Of a stretch of 64,000 nucleotides of DNA, positions 22,351 through 33,080 are shown piece after piece (position 1 is the stretch's first letter; each line of letters begins with the position of its first letter). The notes under the pieces were generated by a model that ran no database searches, was not told where the DNA came from, and worked only from the letters and a program-made list of their open reading frames with translations. The DNA lies in assembly GCF_017916325.1 (NCBI RefSeq), contig NC_090165.1:1126001-1190000 (forward strand), in the 5' to 3' direction. The stretch comes from Leishmania martiniquensis (lineage: Eukaryota > Euglenozoa > Kinetoplastea > Trypanosomatida > Trypanosomatidae). The translations under genes were made by a program, and so were the position numbers.

Positions 22351-23058
22351 CTACAGGAAGAGCTTGCCGCTCGCCTGCAGCTTCTTCAACGTCTCGACCT
22401 GCGCGTTGCGGCGGCGGGTCATCTCCGAGTCGCAGTAGCCGTATGACCAGTGACGGATCTCCTCGTCCCAGATCATCATGGACGACAGCTTCGCCACAAC
22501 GCTGTCGTACGGGTCAGGGGAGAGGGAGAAGATGGCCTTTGAGCCGTAGTACTCCTTGCCGATGGCTGCCATAATGCGGCGCCACTGCGGGCGGTTCGCG
22601 ACACGGTTCGGGTCGCGGAAGTAAGCCGCGCTGATGAGCTGGCGCAGCATAATATGGTGATCCTGGCGGCTTACGGTCGCCTCCTTCGTTTCGCGAAGAA
22701 TGAACTCGTTCAGTTGGTTCTGGCGAGCTGAAAGAATGCTCTGCCGGTCGTGGCTGCGGTTTGCGCGGCTGGGACCGTGTAGAAGACGATTACGCCGCTC
22801 CTGGCACATCCGCTCCGCCACCTCGGCCGGTGTCTCATCCGCCTCCTCGCTGAGCTCTTCCTCGGACTCGAAGAGTGCCTCGCCTCCTTTGACGGTGAAG
22901 CTGTCGGAGCACGACGTGCACTGAGGGCCAAGAGAGCTCGTGATCGAAGCGAAGCTTTCCGCTAAATGATCGCATGGGGAGGACTCGTTCAAGTCTTCGG
23001 AGAGCAGGACGACGGTGGCGAAGCTGTCCTCCTCGTTCATCATGAGTGACTCAGACAT
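22351..23058 (-). CDS. Conserved-looking acidic protein of unknown function
   Basis: 235 aa, ATG at 23056-23058, TAG at 22351. I do not recognise it. The N-terminal half (about 1-85) is Ser/Glu-rich and probably disordered; from about 85 to 235 it is helical and basic, with aromatic residues and a C-terminal YGYCDSEMTRRRNAQVETL segment, suggesting a small folded domain. No signal peptide or membrane segment. Balanced composition and GC-rich third positions make it a real gene despite the lack of a family. It stands alone, with 2 kb upstream and nearly 10 kb downstream free of genes. Confidence 0.8.
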   Translation of the reverse strand: MSESLMMNEEDSFATVVLLSEDLNESSPCDHLAESFASITSSLGPQCTSCSDSFTVKGGEALFESEEELSEEADETPAEVAERMCQERRNRLLHGPSRANRSHDRQSILSARQNQLNEFILRETKEATVSRQDHHIMLRQLISAAYFRDPNRVANRPQWRRIMAAIGKEYYGSKAIFSLSPDPYDSVVAKLSSMMIWDEEIRHWSYGYCDSEMTRRRNAQVETLKKLQASGKLFL

Positions 23059-25044
23059 CTTTTTCTGTGGACTTCGGATAGGCTGAAGAGAGGCGTAAGA
23101 GTGAGCACCGTGCCTACTTTGGACTTGCTAGAGCGTACAGGAAACTGTCAGCACATGCGAGTCAAGAGCTGAATGTAATCACTAATGTCTTCTCGTGGAT
23201 GTCTTGTGCTGAAGCGGGCAGGGCACACACACACATACAATGAACGAATGCACTTAAGGTACAGGAGGTGCGCTAATGAGACGAAATGCGAATGGGTCGA
23301 GCACAGTGATGGGAACGGAGAGCGAGCAAGGCGAGAAGGTTGAAGCAGTGGTGAGAACGAGAGGTTGGAAGAAGGCAGAGGAGATCAGCGCTGCATGGCG
23401 ACTTGCTGAGCTGCAGTTTGACGTAGGGGGTCCTGCGACAGAAAGAGCGGGCGAGAAAAGGCAGGGGGCGGAGGGGGTGCAGAATGTGTGCTGTGCGCAC
23501 TCCGGAGAGCTGCTGACACACTGCTGCCGGTGTGCGTTAGGGGCTCCTGCTGCTGAGGTATAAAGAGGCAAATGGAAAGTCAGCGAGGGCCATCGGCGGG
23601 AGGGAGGCAGAGGGCGGGCAAAGGGGGAAAGGGGCAGAGACAGAGCCGCCAGCGCAGAGATCTCCCCACTGGCTAGACGGAGTTTGAGTGGCAACAGAGA
23701 TTGAGAGGTTGATGGCCGCCCTCCCACCTCCGCGCCCCCGCAACTTGTGTGACTGCTGAGCATCGGGGATGGACCGAGCGAGCAGGGGGGAGGCCTCACC
23801 CGTGCGTGCCGCCGAGAGCGCCCACTGCATCTCTTGCGCTTAGGGCCATGGAAAAGAGAAGCACGCACCGATGCCGCCTCCAGTGCTGCGCGCATGAGAA
23901 CACTCCAGCTCTCTCTTTTTCGCTCGCCGCTCTTTAAAAGACCTCTTGCGTGTGCGGTTAGAGTCACTTACGCCACCAGAGAGAACAGGGTGGAGAAAGA
24001 AAAGCGATGGGCCAAACCGTAAGAGTGGAGATGAGAGCCGAATAGCGAGCACACGCACATGCGCAGTCTGACACGTATGTGCGCTACCGTCGACTTCACT
24101 TTGGCCGCATGCCTCTCAGTTTTCTTCTTATGCCGCCTATCCCCCTCCGCCCGCCCCCTCAATGCGCCGCTTCGTCTGACACGCACGAATGCGAAAAAAA
24201 AAAAAGAAACGGCAGAAAAAACACCGACTCACGCAGAAAAAGAGCTCACAAGCGACAGGCATGCTCGGCTGGCCATGCACCACTCCGCAGACGCAGGCGA
24301 TGGAAAGGGAGAGGAGGGGGTAAATGAGGGGCATACACCACAAAAACGCCATAGCACACACACACACACGCACACATGAGAGTGCGTGCGCCCGACGTAG
24401 GACTTGAGGGAAAGGCGAACGCCATCCTTGACGGATCGTCGGTGTGCGAGTAATCGAAGAGTCGCAAGGCTCACAACGAGATCAAGAAGAGCCCCGAAAA
24501 AAAAACGTGGCAGAGTAAGAAGGGCGAGCCTTGCGCACACGACGCATACCGTTGGGTGAAGAAGAGGGCGGGGGGCAACGGAAGAGTGGGACTCGCCAAA
24601 AACGGCTGACGTTTGCCCGCGCAGTGGGCGACGACGTCAGACGTCAGGCACAGCAACTCGGCCCACGTGAAAGGAAAAGTGCGCAAAGGATACGCTATCA
24701 ATAAAAGCCCAAAAGAGCATCACTTTCGCACTCTTCTCGTTTGTTGTTTTCGTCCACCTTCACGGTCGTGAGAGCGGCCACGTAGGGAGCTGAGCAGCGA
24801 TGGTGAAGGGAAGAGGGACGCATCACAGCGTCGAGGTGAGCAATGAGAGTGATGGCTGGTAATTCCCTCGAGCCCGCCACCGGTCCTCCGTTCGGCGCCA
24901 GCCTCCCCCTCCCCTTTTCCCTCCCTTCCCTCGTCACAGGGGCCACGAGGCAAAAGAGGAGGCGGCCACTAGTTGCTTGTGACGGCGCATGCGAATGCAT
25001 GCGGACTGTTTAGCTACCTTTGCCCTAGACCAGCGGCAAGGCAC
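23059..25044. other. Intergenic, GC-rich middle part
   Basis: About 2 kb without a gene. 23460-23850 is GC-rich and could be an old dispersed repeat, but I could not match it to the SIDER-like copies. CA runs near 23226-23236 and 24356-24376. Purine-rich plus strand at 23300-23480 suggests a pyrimidine tract in the transcribed strand. Confidence 0.45.
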
Positions 25045-25683
25045 CTACCTACTGGCCTTGCGGTGGCGGAGCAGCGTGTCCACTTCGCTCTGCTTCACGC
25101 GGTAGAGCACGTAAGGAAAAAGTGCCGGGATCGCGCCTAGGAAGATGTAGGCAGTCGACTCCTTAATGTAGCGCGCGTGCAGGCGCTCGTAGCGGTCTCG
25201 GGTGAGGACGGAGATGACGCCACGGAAGCTCTCGTCGTCAACACCCTCGCCGTAGTAATACGCCTCCCCCTCGCGGATCATGTTGCTGAAAGCCTTGCGG
25301 GACGTCTCAGGATTGCCCTGCTCCACATTGTACGTTACCTCAGCGACGGAGACGGCGTAGTTGCCCAGTGCCCTGGGAGTCACAGTGTAACGCATCGTCT
25401 CCGACGCGCCGTAGGGGAGGGATGCGATTGACATGCTCTGCAGCGTGCCGTCCTCCTGCTCGTCAGACACTTGCACGTCGAAGGCGGGATTCTGGCCGTA
25501 GTTCGTCACTGTTACTACGACCTCGACAGAGGCGCCAAGGACGATATCGTCGCTCGATGTTGTCTTTGACACAAACAACAGCGGATGCGGATTCATTTCC
25601 GCTTCCTCCACCAACTGCGCGAGGCACGTTGTCGCCACCACAGCGACCAAGCAAAGCGAGAGCAGCAACTTGAGCGCGGCCAT
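25045..25683 (-). CDS. Translocon-associated protein beta subunit (TRAP-beta/SSR2)
   Basis: 212 aa type I ER membrane protein; TRAP associates with Sec61 and helps secretory proteins enter the ER. ATG at 25681-25683. A cleavable signal peptide (about 1-22, LLLSLCLVAVVATTCLA), a lumenal immunoglobulin-like domain (about 30-165; VVVTVTNYGQNPAFDVQVSD is the typical strand-rich start), one transmembrane helix near 176-194 (IFLGAIPALFPYVLY) and a short basic tail ending HRKASR. Length and layout match the TRAP-beta family (about 180-210 aa). Predicted leader contains an AG at about 25,751-25,752 after a pyrimidine-rich part, unproven. Confidence 0.88.
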   Translation of the reverse strand: MAALKLLLSLCLVAVVATTCLAQLVEEAEMNPHPLLFVSKTTSSDDIVLGASVEVVVTVTNYGQNPAFDVQVSDEQEDGTLQSMSIASLPYGASETMRYTVTPRALGNYAVSVAEVTYNVEQGNPETSRKAFSNMIREGEAYYYGEGVDDESFRGVISVLTRDRYERLHARYIKESTAYIFLGAIPALFPYVLYRVKQSEVDTLLRHRKASR

Positions 25684-27151
25684 TGTGAAGAGGATTCAAT
25701 TACACACCGACGCGCCACCGAAATTCTTCTCCCCTAATATGGGCTGTAACAGGTTAGGAAAGGTTGTGTCTGTGTGTGTGTGTGCTGTTCGGCTGCAGCA
25801 GCAACGCCGCGCGAAAGCCAAACGGAAAACAGTGTGTGGGGGGGAGGGGGAGGGGAACAACTACACGGGCGGGGTAGGAAGGTGCAAACGTAAAAAAAGG
25901 TATACTCTGGCAGCGGAAGCGCGCAGGAAAGACACTTGCCATGCTGGTCATGTCAGTGCGCATTTGGAGAGAGGCAGGAGACGAGGAAAAGAAACAGGTG
26001 CCAACGTGGAATATGGATGAGAGGACGTAAACGAAGCATGGCAAGACGGCAAAGGGGAGCGCGCTACGTGGAAGCACACAGGCGCGAGGAGCGGCAAGCC
26101 AAGCATCGGTGCGGAGCGCGGGGAGACTGTCACGCCCCCCAGATTGGTATTCATGCCCCGTATGTGGTCGCAAGTTAATTCTTCGCGTGGAGAAGGCCAA
26201 AGGTGTGTCCAGCAGCGGAGCGGCGCCTCGATTTCATTTTCCGCTGCGTCTGAGGGCGGGTGCACGATGGCCACCGTCGATCCCTCACAGAGTCATGCCT
26301 TATGGCCGTCTTTCTTCTCGTGTGTGTTTTCTTCTGTTGTTCCGCTTCCTAGGCGCAGTAAAAGCTCATCTGGCCATAACGGACGTCTTCGAATGGACAG
26401 CAGATATTGAGAAATGGGGAGCAACAGCGAGAGCGAGCTTCTCCCCCCTCCCCTGCTCTCCCCTACTCACGCCCCTCTCTCGCTCCGTATCGAGGTTGAA
26501 GTTGCATGCGAAAGAGATGACGGAAATCGGCCCCGCGCGGAGGGAAAGGGGAGGTCGAGAAATACGCCAATGGCCGAGGGCACGCACACAGCACCGCAGC
26601 CTTGACTGGTCATTTAGCCCATTCAGTGCCCAGACGCACATCTTTCCATTCGCGCTCTCTTTTCACCACCCCTGCCCTTCCAGTCAACGCCACTCCATTC
26701 TCCACGGCACGGAGCTTCGTGCCCATTCTGGCCTTCGAGTGTGTATAGCAGTTCCCCAACTTCTGCGGGGCGCACTGCTCCCCACTCGCTACGAAGCATT
26801 CATCAATGAAACGGGATCAAAAAAAAAAGAAAAAACGCGCTGCCGTCAACGCCGCTGTCAACCCAAACTGTGAGCCCTCTTTCAGTCTCCTCCGCGCGAT
26901 CTATCCATCTCGCACCAGCCAGCGGCTTGGGAGAGGGATGGGGGAAGGGGGAAGAGCAAAACGAAAAGGGGCGAGAAGGGCCAACAGCGGCATTGCAGCG
27001 GCATAGCAGTCGAGCGCCCGTGCACCGTTACGCATGAGGGTTGTTCGCACCTGAATAGGATAGAGGGTGGCGCCACGCCCATCTCGCTCACACCGGCCCA
27101 TGCCTTTTCGTCGCCGCCACCGCATCCTGTTCCCCGTCCCCCACCCTGTCC
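25684..27151. other. Intergenic
   Basis: No gene. GT run at 25769-25782; A-run near 26818-26835. Frames in this interval translate to Arg/Ser/Pro-rich noise. Confidence 0.5.
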
Positions 27152-28099
27152 TCAAAACCGAAGGGACTCCAAATCTTCGATGGTCATGTCGCAGAGCGAC
27201 ACATGGTGCTCGAGCAGACGCTGGCAGACACGTTTTGGCCCATGGAGTTTACACAAGTGACCAAAGGCATCACGGGCAGAGGGGGTGATCTTGCCAATGT
27301 CGACCAAGTGGTCCACGCAACGCTCCACGTATGACCAGTTTCCCATCTCCACCGCGTACGCCAGCAGCGGCGCAACCACGTCCGCGTCCCCCAAAACCCG
27401 GGCATGCTCGAGATGTTCGGAGAGTGTCTGCAAGCTGCAGCCGTCCTTCAGAATGAAAGGGAGCACCTTGTTATAGGGCACCGCGTTCTTTGGGCAAGCT
27501 GAGATCATCCTCAGCACCTCCTCCCAGGTACACTGAGACATGAGCGGCCACAAGCTGTTCAAATCAGCGCGGACCACACGCGCGTGGCTGAGCATCTCCG
27601 CTGCCACGTCAGGGCGCTTCTCTGCAAGGGCGGCGTGCAGGAGATTGCATCGGGTGACTGTAGAGAAAGGCAAGTCGTCCACGAGGCGTGTGTGCCACTC
27701 CGGTCCCGCCCCTTTCAGCAGCACCGCACACGCCTCCGCCATACCGATCTGCTGGCTGGCGCCACTCACGGAGGCCCCCATCAGGGCAGCGCTAATCATC
27801 TTACCATCTCCTTTGTTCAGCGCCTCCCAAAACAGCGACCACTCGACCTCCTCAAACTTGCGGCGCTGTAAGCTGGCGGAAAGGCGCAGCTTCTCATTAA
27901 AACGTGCCTTGATATCCTCCACACCGACGCCAGTGAAGTGCATGACAGCCTTTAAGAGGTCAAACGTATCTGCGGGTGGGGTGTGGTATGGGTGGCGCTG
28001 ATAGATTTGCAGTGCACGCAGCCAGTTGCCCGCCTCAAGGGAAGCATGAAAGGACTGCGGCAGCGGCGCCGCCTTCCATATTTTTTCCTGGCCTCGCAT
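27152..28099 (-). CDS. Helical-repeat (PPR-like) protein of unknown function
   Basis: 315 aa from ATG at 28097-28099; the frame opens at a TTG nine codons earlier, which I do not use. Almost entirely alpha-helical, built of paired helices of about 30-35 residues (for example NWLRALQIYQRH, YNKVLPFILKDGC, NWSYVERCVDHLV, FGHLCKLHGPKRVCQRLLEHH), reminiscent of pentatricopeptide-type solenoids common in kinetoplastid mitochondrial RNA processing and mitoribosomes. The N-terminus (MRGQEKIWKAAPLPQSF) is basic/hydrophobic and could be a short mitochondrial targeting sequence. PPR assignment is by look and feel only. Confidence 0.75.
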   Translation of the reverse strand: MRGQEKIWKAAPLPQSFHASLEAGNWLRALQIYQRHPYHTPPADTFDLLKAVMHFTGVGVEDIKARFNEKLRLSASLQRRKFEEVEWSLFWEALNKGDGKMISAALMGASVSGASQQIGMAEACAVLLKGAGPEWHTRLVDDLPFSTVTRCNLLHAALAEKRPDVAAEMLSHARVVRADLNSLWPLMSQCTWEEVLRMISACPKNAVPYNKVLPFILKDGCSLQTLSEHLEHARVLGDADVVAPLLAYAVEMGNWSYVERCVDHLVDIGKITPSARDAFGHLCKLHGPKRVCQRLLEHHVSLCDMTIEDLESLRF

Positions 28100-28799
28100 G
28101 GATAGATGAGGAAGTGACCACAGCAATGCGAGAGATGAACAGTCCGAAAAATGAACAGACCATCAGAGATGCACACACACACACTCACTTCCCTGAAGGG
28201 ACAAGTGCAATGTGCGTTTCACTCCCCCCACCCTCCCATAGAATGAGAAAAAGCAGGGTGGGAAGCGACGGGAGGTGCAACCCCCCTTCTGGGCACAGAT
28301 AGAACCTGAAAGCTGCTGCCTTCACTGCCTTGTTGCGGCATGCACCAGCGTGGCCGGCGAACGTCGTCGAAGCACGGACCGAACGAGCACTATCGATCAA
28401 AAAAAAAGAGAGCGAGCGAAAGAGACAGCGTGGTAGATGACATGAATCACAGAAATTGCATGGGAGAGCCGTAAAGCGCTTCCGTTTGCAATGTGATGCG
28501 GGCATACTTGGCGAAGCGGCACAGCCTGAGGAGAGAGAGTCAGCACTCCAGCGGATACTATCACGAAAACAGCCGCTGATGACTTGACCGTTTCAACACA
28601 ATGCGGCCACCACCACCCCTCACAAGCAAGGACCTGGAAGGAGAACACGAAGGATTACATAGGGCGCGAGACCGCTCACGTGAGAGGTGTGTACGTGCAA
28701 AAAGCCATCCACCTCAGTGGATACAAGAGGAAGTGGTGAGATACCTGCACAAGAATCGCCACGAACGAGGCGAGAAAAAAAAGGAGGGTATCAAAGCGA
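28100..28799. other. Intergenic upstream of the helical-repeat gene
   Basis: No gene. Short CA run at 28172-28183. No repeat recognised. Confidence 0.5.
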
Positions 28800-30200
28800 C
28801 GGCGCGCAGATGCTCGTCGCCGCCGCGTGCCACAATCCTCCCTTGCAGGGGGGAGGAGGCGACACGGCCCCGGCTCTGGGCAGGCTGCCTGTAGTCCCCG
28901 CCGGGCCGATGGCCAGCACAAGGAGAAGCACGAAAAAAAAAAAGCACTGTCTCCAGCATCCTCACCGCCATTCAGTGCACAAAAATTGGTGGAGATACAC
29001 GCACGCAGAGGTGAGAGTACACACTACCACCCGCTAATGCACTTCTCTTTCATGTGTCCCTTCCGTGTCGAACGCATCAGCAGATGCATACGCTCACAAC
29101 CACAGCTTACCCGCTGCCGGTACCGCCACCGTCACGCCCAGGCCGTGCGCCTGGCGGCCACTTGCTGGCCTCCCCCTTCGGCTGCGCGGTGTGCCGCCTG
29201 CCCCAGGCGGGCCTGAGCAAGTGAGCTGCACGCCGTCGTCCAGGCGGGGGCCCGCCTCCACGGTCCTGCCCCAGGGTGCGGCAGGCCAGCTCCCTCGCAG
29301 CCCCCGCGCCCTGCCTGCGCGCCGCCGTCCGCCCTCGGTCCCCTCAAGCCGCGGCACCCCACGACACGCTGGCGGGAGCTTCTCGCGTGCCGGGCTGCAG
29401 CGCCCAACTGTCCTGTTCGCGGCGCCCTCGGCACGCTGCCGGGCCCCCGCACGCGCCGCGGGAGGCGGGACGCTGCCATGGCCCAGCGGCAGCCAGGGGC
29501 GCTCCGCCTCCACCGATGTCCGCACGCCTCTGACAGCAGAGGGTGCGCCACGCGCAAGGGGCCCCTATACCTTCGCCCTGATGGAGCGCAGAGAAGCACC
29601 AATAGACACCCGCCGCGGTCGACTCGTGCGGCACACGTGGGAGGTGCACCATAGCACCGCAGCGTGCAAGACCATAGAGCGGAGGCGAGGTCTGAGGCAT
29701 GCGCAGAGCGGTCCGCGAGTCGCCCGTCGCACGTGGGGCGCAAGGCCAGGCTAAGCGCTCTCAAGGCGAAAACAAGCGAAGGCAGCTGCTCTGGCAGGGG
29801 CGGGGGGCACCACAGTGCTATCGCAGTAGCAGGCGGCACACCATACGCGCTGTCTGCTGCCACGGCCAGTCACCCCGCCGCTGCACGAATTCATCGCGAA
29901 GACCGGTGCGCGGACGCAGCTGGGCAGGGGCGGCCTCCTGTCACCCCCTCTGCACAGCACTCAAGCTCCTTGGCATGACACAGTCGCTGCCAAGCAGCTC
30001 TTGTCGTCGCGTGTTGCGATGCACAGGGCGGCTGCGAGGTGGGGAAGGCGGCTCGGCGCCACAGACCGGTAGACAAGTCCATCATCGGTGCAGTCAGCTT
30101 CGGCTCATCTGGCACTGTCGATGGTGCGCGCCTGCGATCTTTGCGCCTGTGCCTTCAGTATTAGCGAGCGCAGGCAAAGGGAAAGGACAGGTGCACGCGG
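28800..30200. repeat. Very GC-rich segment, possible diverged retroposon
   Basis: Lies in the presumed 3'UTR of the TPH-domain gene. Strongly GC-rich (densest 29100-29540), without coding look in any frame, with internal near-palindromes such as GGCGGGGGCCCGCC and repeated GCGGCACACCGCGCAG/GGCGGCACACC words. Its texture resembles the SIDER-like copies but I found no long exact match, so it may be another SIDER subfamily or an unrelated GC island. Confidence 0.35.
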
Positions 30201-30299
30201 CGGGCCCGTGACACCACGGCTGGAGCCCACACACAACTTTCAACACCCACAGAGAGGACAAGGCAGATACATGTGCATCCTCCAGGAAGTCTATAAAAG

Positions 30300-30352
30300 G
30301 GAGCCTCCGCAGCAACGGCAACAGCAGCAGCAGCAGCATTATATGTACATGT
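30300..30352. repeat. CAG-type microsatellite plus TA motif
   Basis: CAG/CAA triplets (30308-30338) followed by ATTATATGTACATGTGA, in the 3'UTR of the TPH-domain gene. Confidence 0.7.
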
Positions 30353-30513
30353 GAGGTGGTGCTACCCGCCAGCTGCACCCTCGACGCCTCACCGCCCGCC
30401 ACCACCCACACACCTTCATCTTTAATATGCGGAAATCATCGAGGGAGCGGAGGAGAGGAGGCAAGCACAAAAGCAGCAGATGGTCCCAACAACCACAAAA
30501 GGCGGAGTGTCTG

Positions 30514-31854
30514 TTAGTGGGCCCGCGGCGCAGCGCCTGCAGCTCTGATCTGGGGCAAGAATTGTACCTTCTCCTCGTCCCGCATGGCATGTACAGGTGC
30601 GTACGACCCTAGCTTGGGCAGGTGCTCCGCCAGCAGCTGCGCTCGAGCGCGTCGGATATACTCTTGGATCTGCTCCTCTCGCTTGCGGTCCTGCTCCTCT
30701 ACTCTGCGCTCTAGCTCCTTCTCCTGCTCCTTTAGGCGTCGGCGCTCCTCGAGACGCTGTTGCGCTTCCAAGATGTGCTGCTGCTTCATCTGTGCTTGCT
30801 TCTGGCGGTTGAGGGCCTGCAGCTTCACCTCAGCGGCTATCTTATCGATTGTCTCCTGCCGGAAGCGCGCTTCTTCGGCCATCTCCGCTTCTTTGGCGAG
30901 ACGGCGCTGCTCGATGAGGTGCTGGTTTTCGCGCGTCACTGCGGCTGCCATGCGCTCACGGCTTGCCCGCTCTGCCTCGATCAACATCTGCTCCTTCGTC
31001 AGCCGCTCCTCCTCGTAGTACTCCTGAAGCAGTGTCTCCAGTTCACGCTTCTTGGCCTCCTCCTCGGCGATGCGGCGGCCCTGCTCTTCCAGTATGCGGG
31101 CCTTCACGGCGCCCCGCTCGCGCGCCATCTTCTCGTTCATCTCTCGTCTACGGGCTTGCTCGGCGAGGTAGGCGCGAATCGCTGCCTCTTCCTTGGCCTC
31201 CCGCTCCTGCTCTGCCTTCTTCAAAGAAGCGCGGATGCGGCAGAACTCGTCTTTCTCCTCCATGATCCGACGCTGCCGGTCGCGACGGGCAAGGGTTTCT
31301 AGAAAGTCTTGCTCCTGCACTCGGGCCACAACGGCGTCTACAGCGATGCGCTCCTGTTCACGCTGTTTCGCTTCCTCAACGGCGGCCAAGCGGTGCTGGC
31401 GGATGATCTCTAGCTGCTCTGCCTGATGGCGACGAAAGCGCTCCATTTCTTCCTGGTGCTTCTTCTCCTCCTCTGCCTTGGCAAGCCGATCCTGCTCAGC
31501 GAGGTAATCCATGTACATCCGCCGCTCCTCCGCCTCCTGTGCCTTTGCGGCGCTGCGGTCAGTCACCTGTTCTGCACGACTCTTGCGGAGATAAGCGCCC
31601 TTTAGCTGACTCTCTAGCGACCGAACTTCCGGGTAGTCACACACCAGCTGCAGCATCTTCGCGTCCTTCATCTCGAGTCGCTGCTGCTCAGCCAGCTCGG
31701 CGGCGAGGGCCTCGTCAACGGCCGCTGTCTTTAACTTGGCTGAGCGCATGGCAGCAAAGTTTTCCTCCTCTTTCTGTCGAGCAAGCTCGGCTTGCACCGC
31801 TTTGTAGCGGTTCACGCGGCGCAGCCGCTCCGCTCGTGCTTCGCTAAAGCTCAT
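30514..31854 (-). CDS. TPH-domain coiled-coil protein, MNS1-like (axonemal)
   Basis: 446 aa, ATG at 31852-31854. One almost continuous charged alpha-helix from about residue 5 to 420, rich in Glu, Arg, Lys, Ala and Gln, with the ERRMYMDYLAEQDRLAKAEEEKK and EEEAKKRELETLLQEYYEEERLTKEQ patterns of the trichohyalin-plectin-homology domain. This domain marks microtubule inner proteins and axonemal proteins (MNS1, CFAP45, CFAP53). The C-terminal RARAQLLAEHLPKLGSYAP resembles the end of MNS1, which is my best guess; CFAP45-type cannot be excluded. Expected place: lumen of flagellar doublet microtubules. Length is slightly below MNS1 of animals (about 495 aa). Confidence 0.85.
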   Translation of the reverse strand: MSFSEARAERLRRVNRYKAVQAELARQKEEENFAAMRSAKLKTAAVDEALAAELAEQQRLEMKDAKMLQLVCDYPEVRSLESQLKGAYLRKSRAEQVTDRSAAKAQEAEERRMYMDYLAEQDRLAKAEEEKKHQEEMERFRRHQAEQLEIIRQHRLAAVEEAKQREQERIAVDAVVARVQEQDFLETLARRDRQRRIMEEKDEFCRIRASLKKAEQEREAKEEAAIRAYLAEQARRREMNEKMARERGAVKARILEEQGRRIAEEEAKKRELETLLQEYYEEERLTKEQMLIEAERASRERMAAAVTRENQHLIEQRRLAKEAEMAEEARFRQETIDKIAAEVKLQALNRQKQAQMKQQHILEAQQRLEERRRLKEQEKELERRVEEQDRKREEQIQEYIRRARAQLLAEHLPKLGSYAPVHAMRDEEKVQFLPQIRAAGAAPRAH

Positions 31855-32522
31855 TTCGAGTCGCTATGCACTTTTGTCTTCTTGTCACAGAGACGCAACA
31901 GCGTCGGCGGAAACGCTGCGCGTTTAGGGGCAGCGCTAAGGACGAATGAGGGCTGTACGTGAGCAAGGGGGCGAGAAAGAACGCAGCGGAAATGGGAAAT
32001 TCACTTGAACCTCCTATGCTGGTGTTAATGGCAACCGTGGAGAGAGGTGAGTAGGGAGGGGGGTGGCGGGAGCTGGCAGAAGTGCTCGCCGCAGCTTCCA
32101 CGTGTTTTGTGCTTGTCTTCTGTACTTCCCTCTCTTGTCCGCGAACGATGGAAGAAATGACGAGGGAGACTTGAGAGACTGAGCGCACCGTTTTTGAAAA
32201 CGCTTCGTCGGCCACGCACACCCGAAGAGAGATGGAAAGGGGGAGGAGAGAGGGTGCGGCAAAGACTGAGATAGAAAAGCAAAAGCAGAAAGCGGAAGAA
32301 AAAACAAGCGTCTCAGCCGCTCTTTCTTCTCCGTCTATTCTGATACGTTTCTCAAAGTGGCGCGCAAGCAGGAGTCGCTTCCAGTGCTCATTGGTAAATG
32401 CTACGTGCTCCTATGACCGACAGACAGGAACCTTGGGCGTTACAGCCGCGCAGCGCGCCCTCACAGAGAAGCGAAAAGGGCAGTTGTAAAGCGCACCGGT
32501 TTCTGTCGTTTTCGAGGGCTTC
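31855..32522. other. Intergenic, leader region of the TPH-domain gene
   Basis: No gene. Purine-rich plus strand near 32220-32310 corresponds to a pyrimidine tract in the transcribed strand; ends at the SIDER-like copy. Confidence 0.45.
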
Positions 32523-33080
32523 CTTCTCTGCCGCACAACGTGAATTCAGCTCCGCTCCGAAGCCAGCGCACCAGACGCACATCGCGTCACTCAAGGCAGC
32601 GGCAGGCGCGTCTTTCCGCAAGGCGCCGACTCCGTCACCGCAGCGCAGCCCCTGGCCCAGCGCCCGCTCGCCCCTCGCTGTGTACGCCTCGCCCCACACC
32701 CCAGTACGCCGGCAGCCACGCCGCGCATCCCTCTCGAGGTGGCGCAGGCTCCCCGCACCGACAGGCAGCGAGGGCCGCTTGGGATACGCTCGAGCGACGC
32801 CCACACGCTGCCCCGTCATGCGGATCGTGCAAGCGGCTTCACTGCCGCAGGTCGCTCCGACCCCGCCCCTCCTAGCACCCGGCCGCCGGCATCAGCAGCG
32901 CGATGCGCTGCTCTGACCCCCCCCGCCCTACGGCGCAGCTGCCTGGCCCTGCGTCCTCACCGACACGCCACGCACCGAGGGGTGCCGCATGGGAGAGAAA
33001 TGAGAGAACTTCAGCAGCCACAAAGCCGCCGGGCATGACGGGCGTCGATCGACAAAAACAGAAAAGCGCCCGGAAAGGGA
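32523..33080 (-). repeat. SIDER-like dispersed repeat, copy 3 (subtype A, longest)
   Basis: Most complete copy: starts at CTTCTCTGCCGCACAACGTG (32523), carries the common core (32580-32960) and the extra right part shared with the inverted copy (to GTCGATCGACAAAAACAGAA at about 33062, and weakly to 33080). The A-rich right end could mark a retroposon tail. Lies in the presumed 3'UTR of the RRM gene. Confidence 0.7.

Noticed and set aside
29065..29863. Frames of 229-243 codons on both strands in the GC-rich island
   Set aside because: Both strands open at once because GC-rich DNA has few stops; Ala/Arg/Pro/Gly-rich with no domain.
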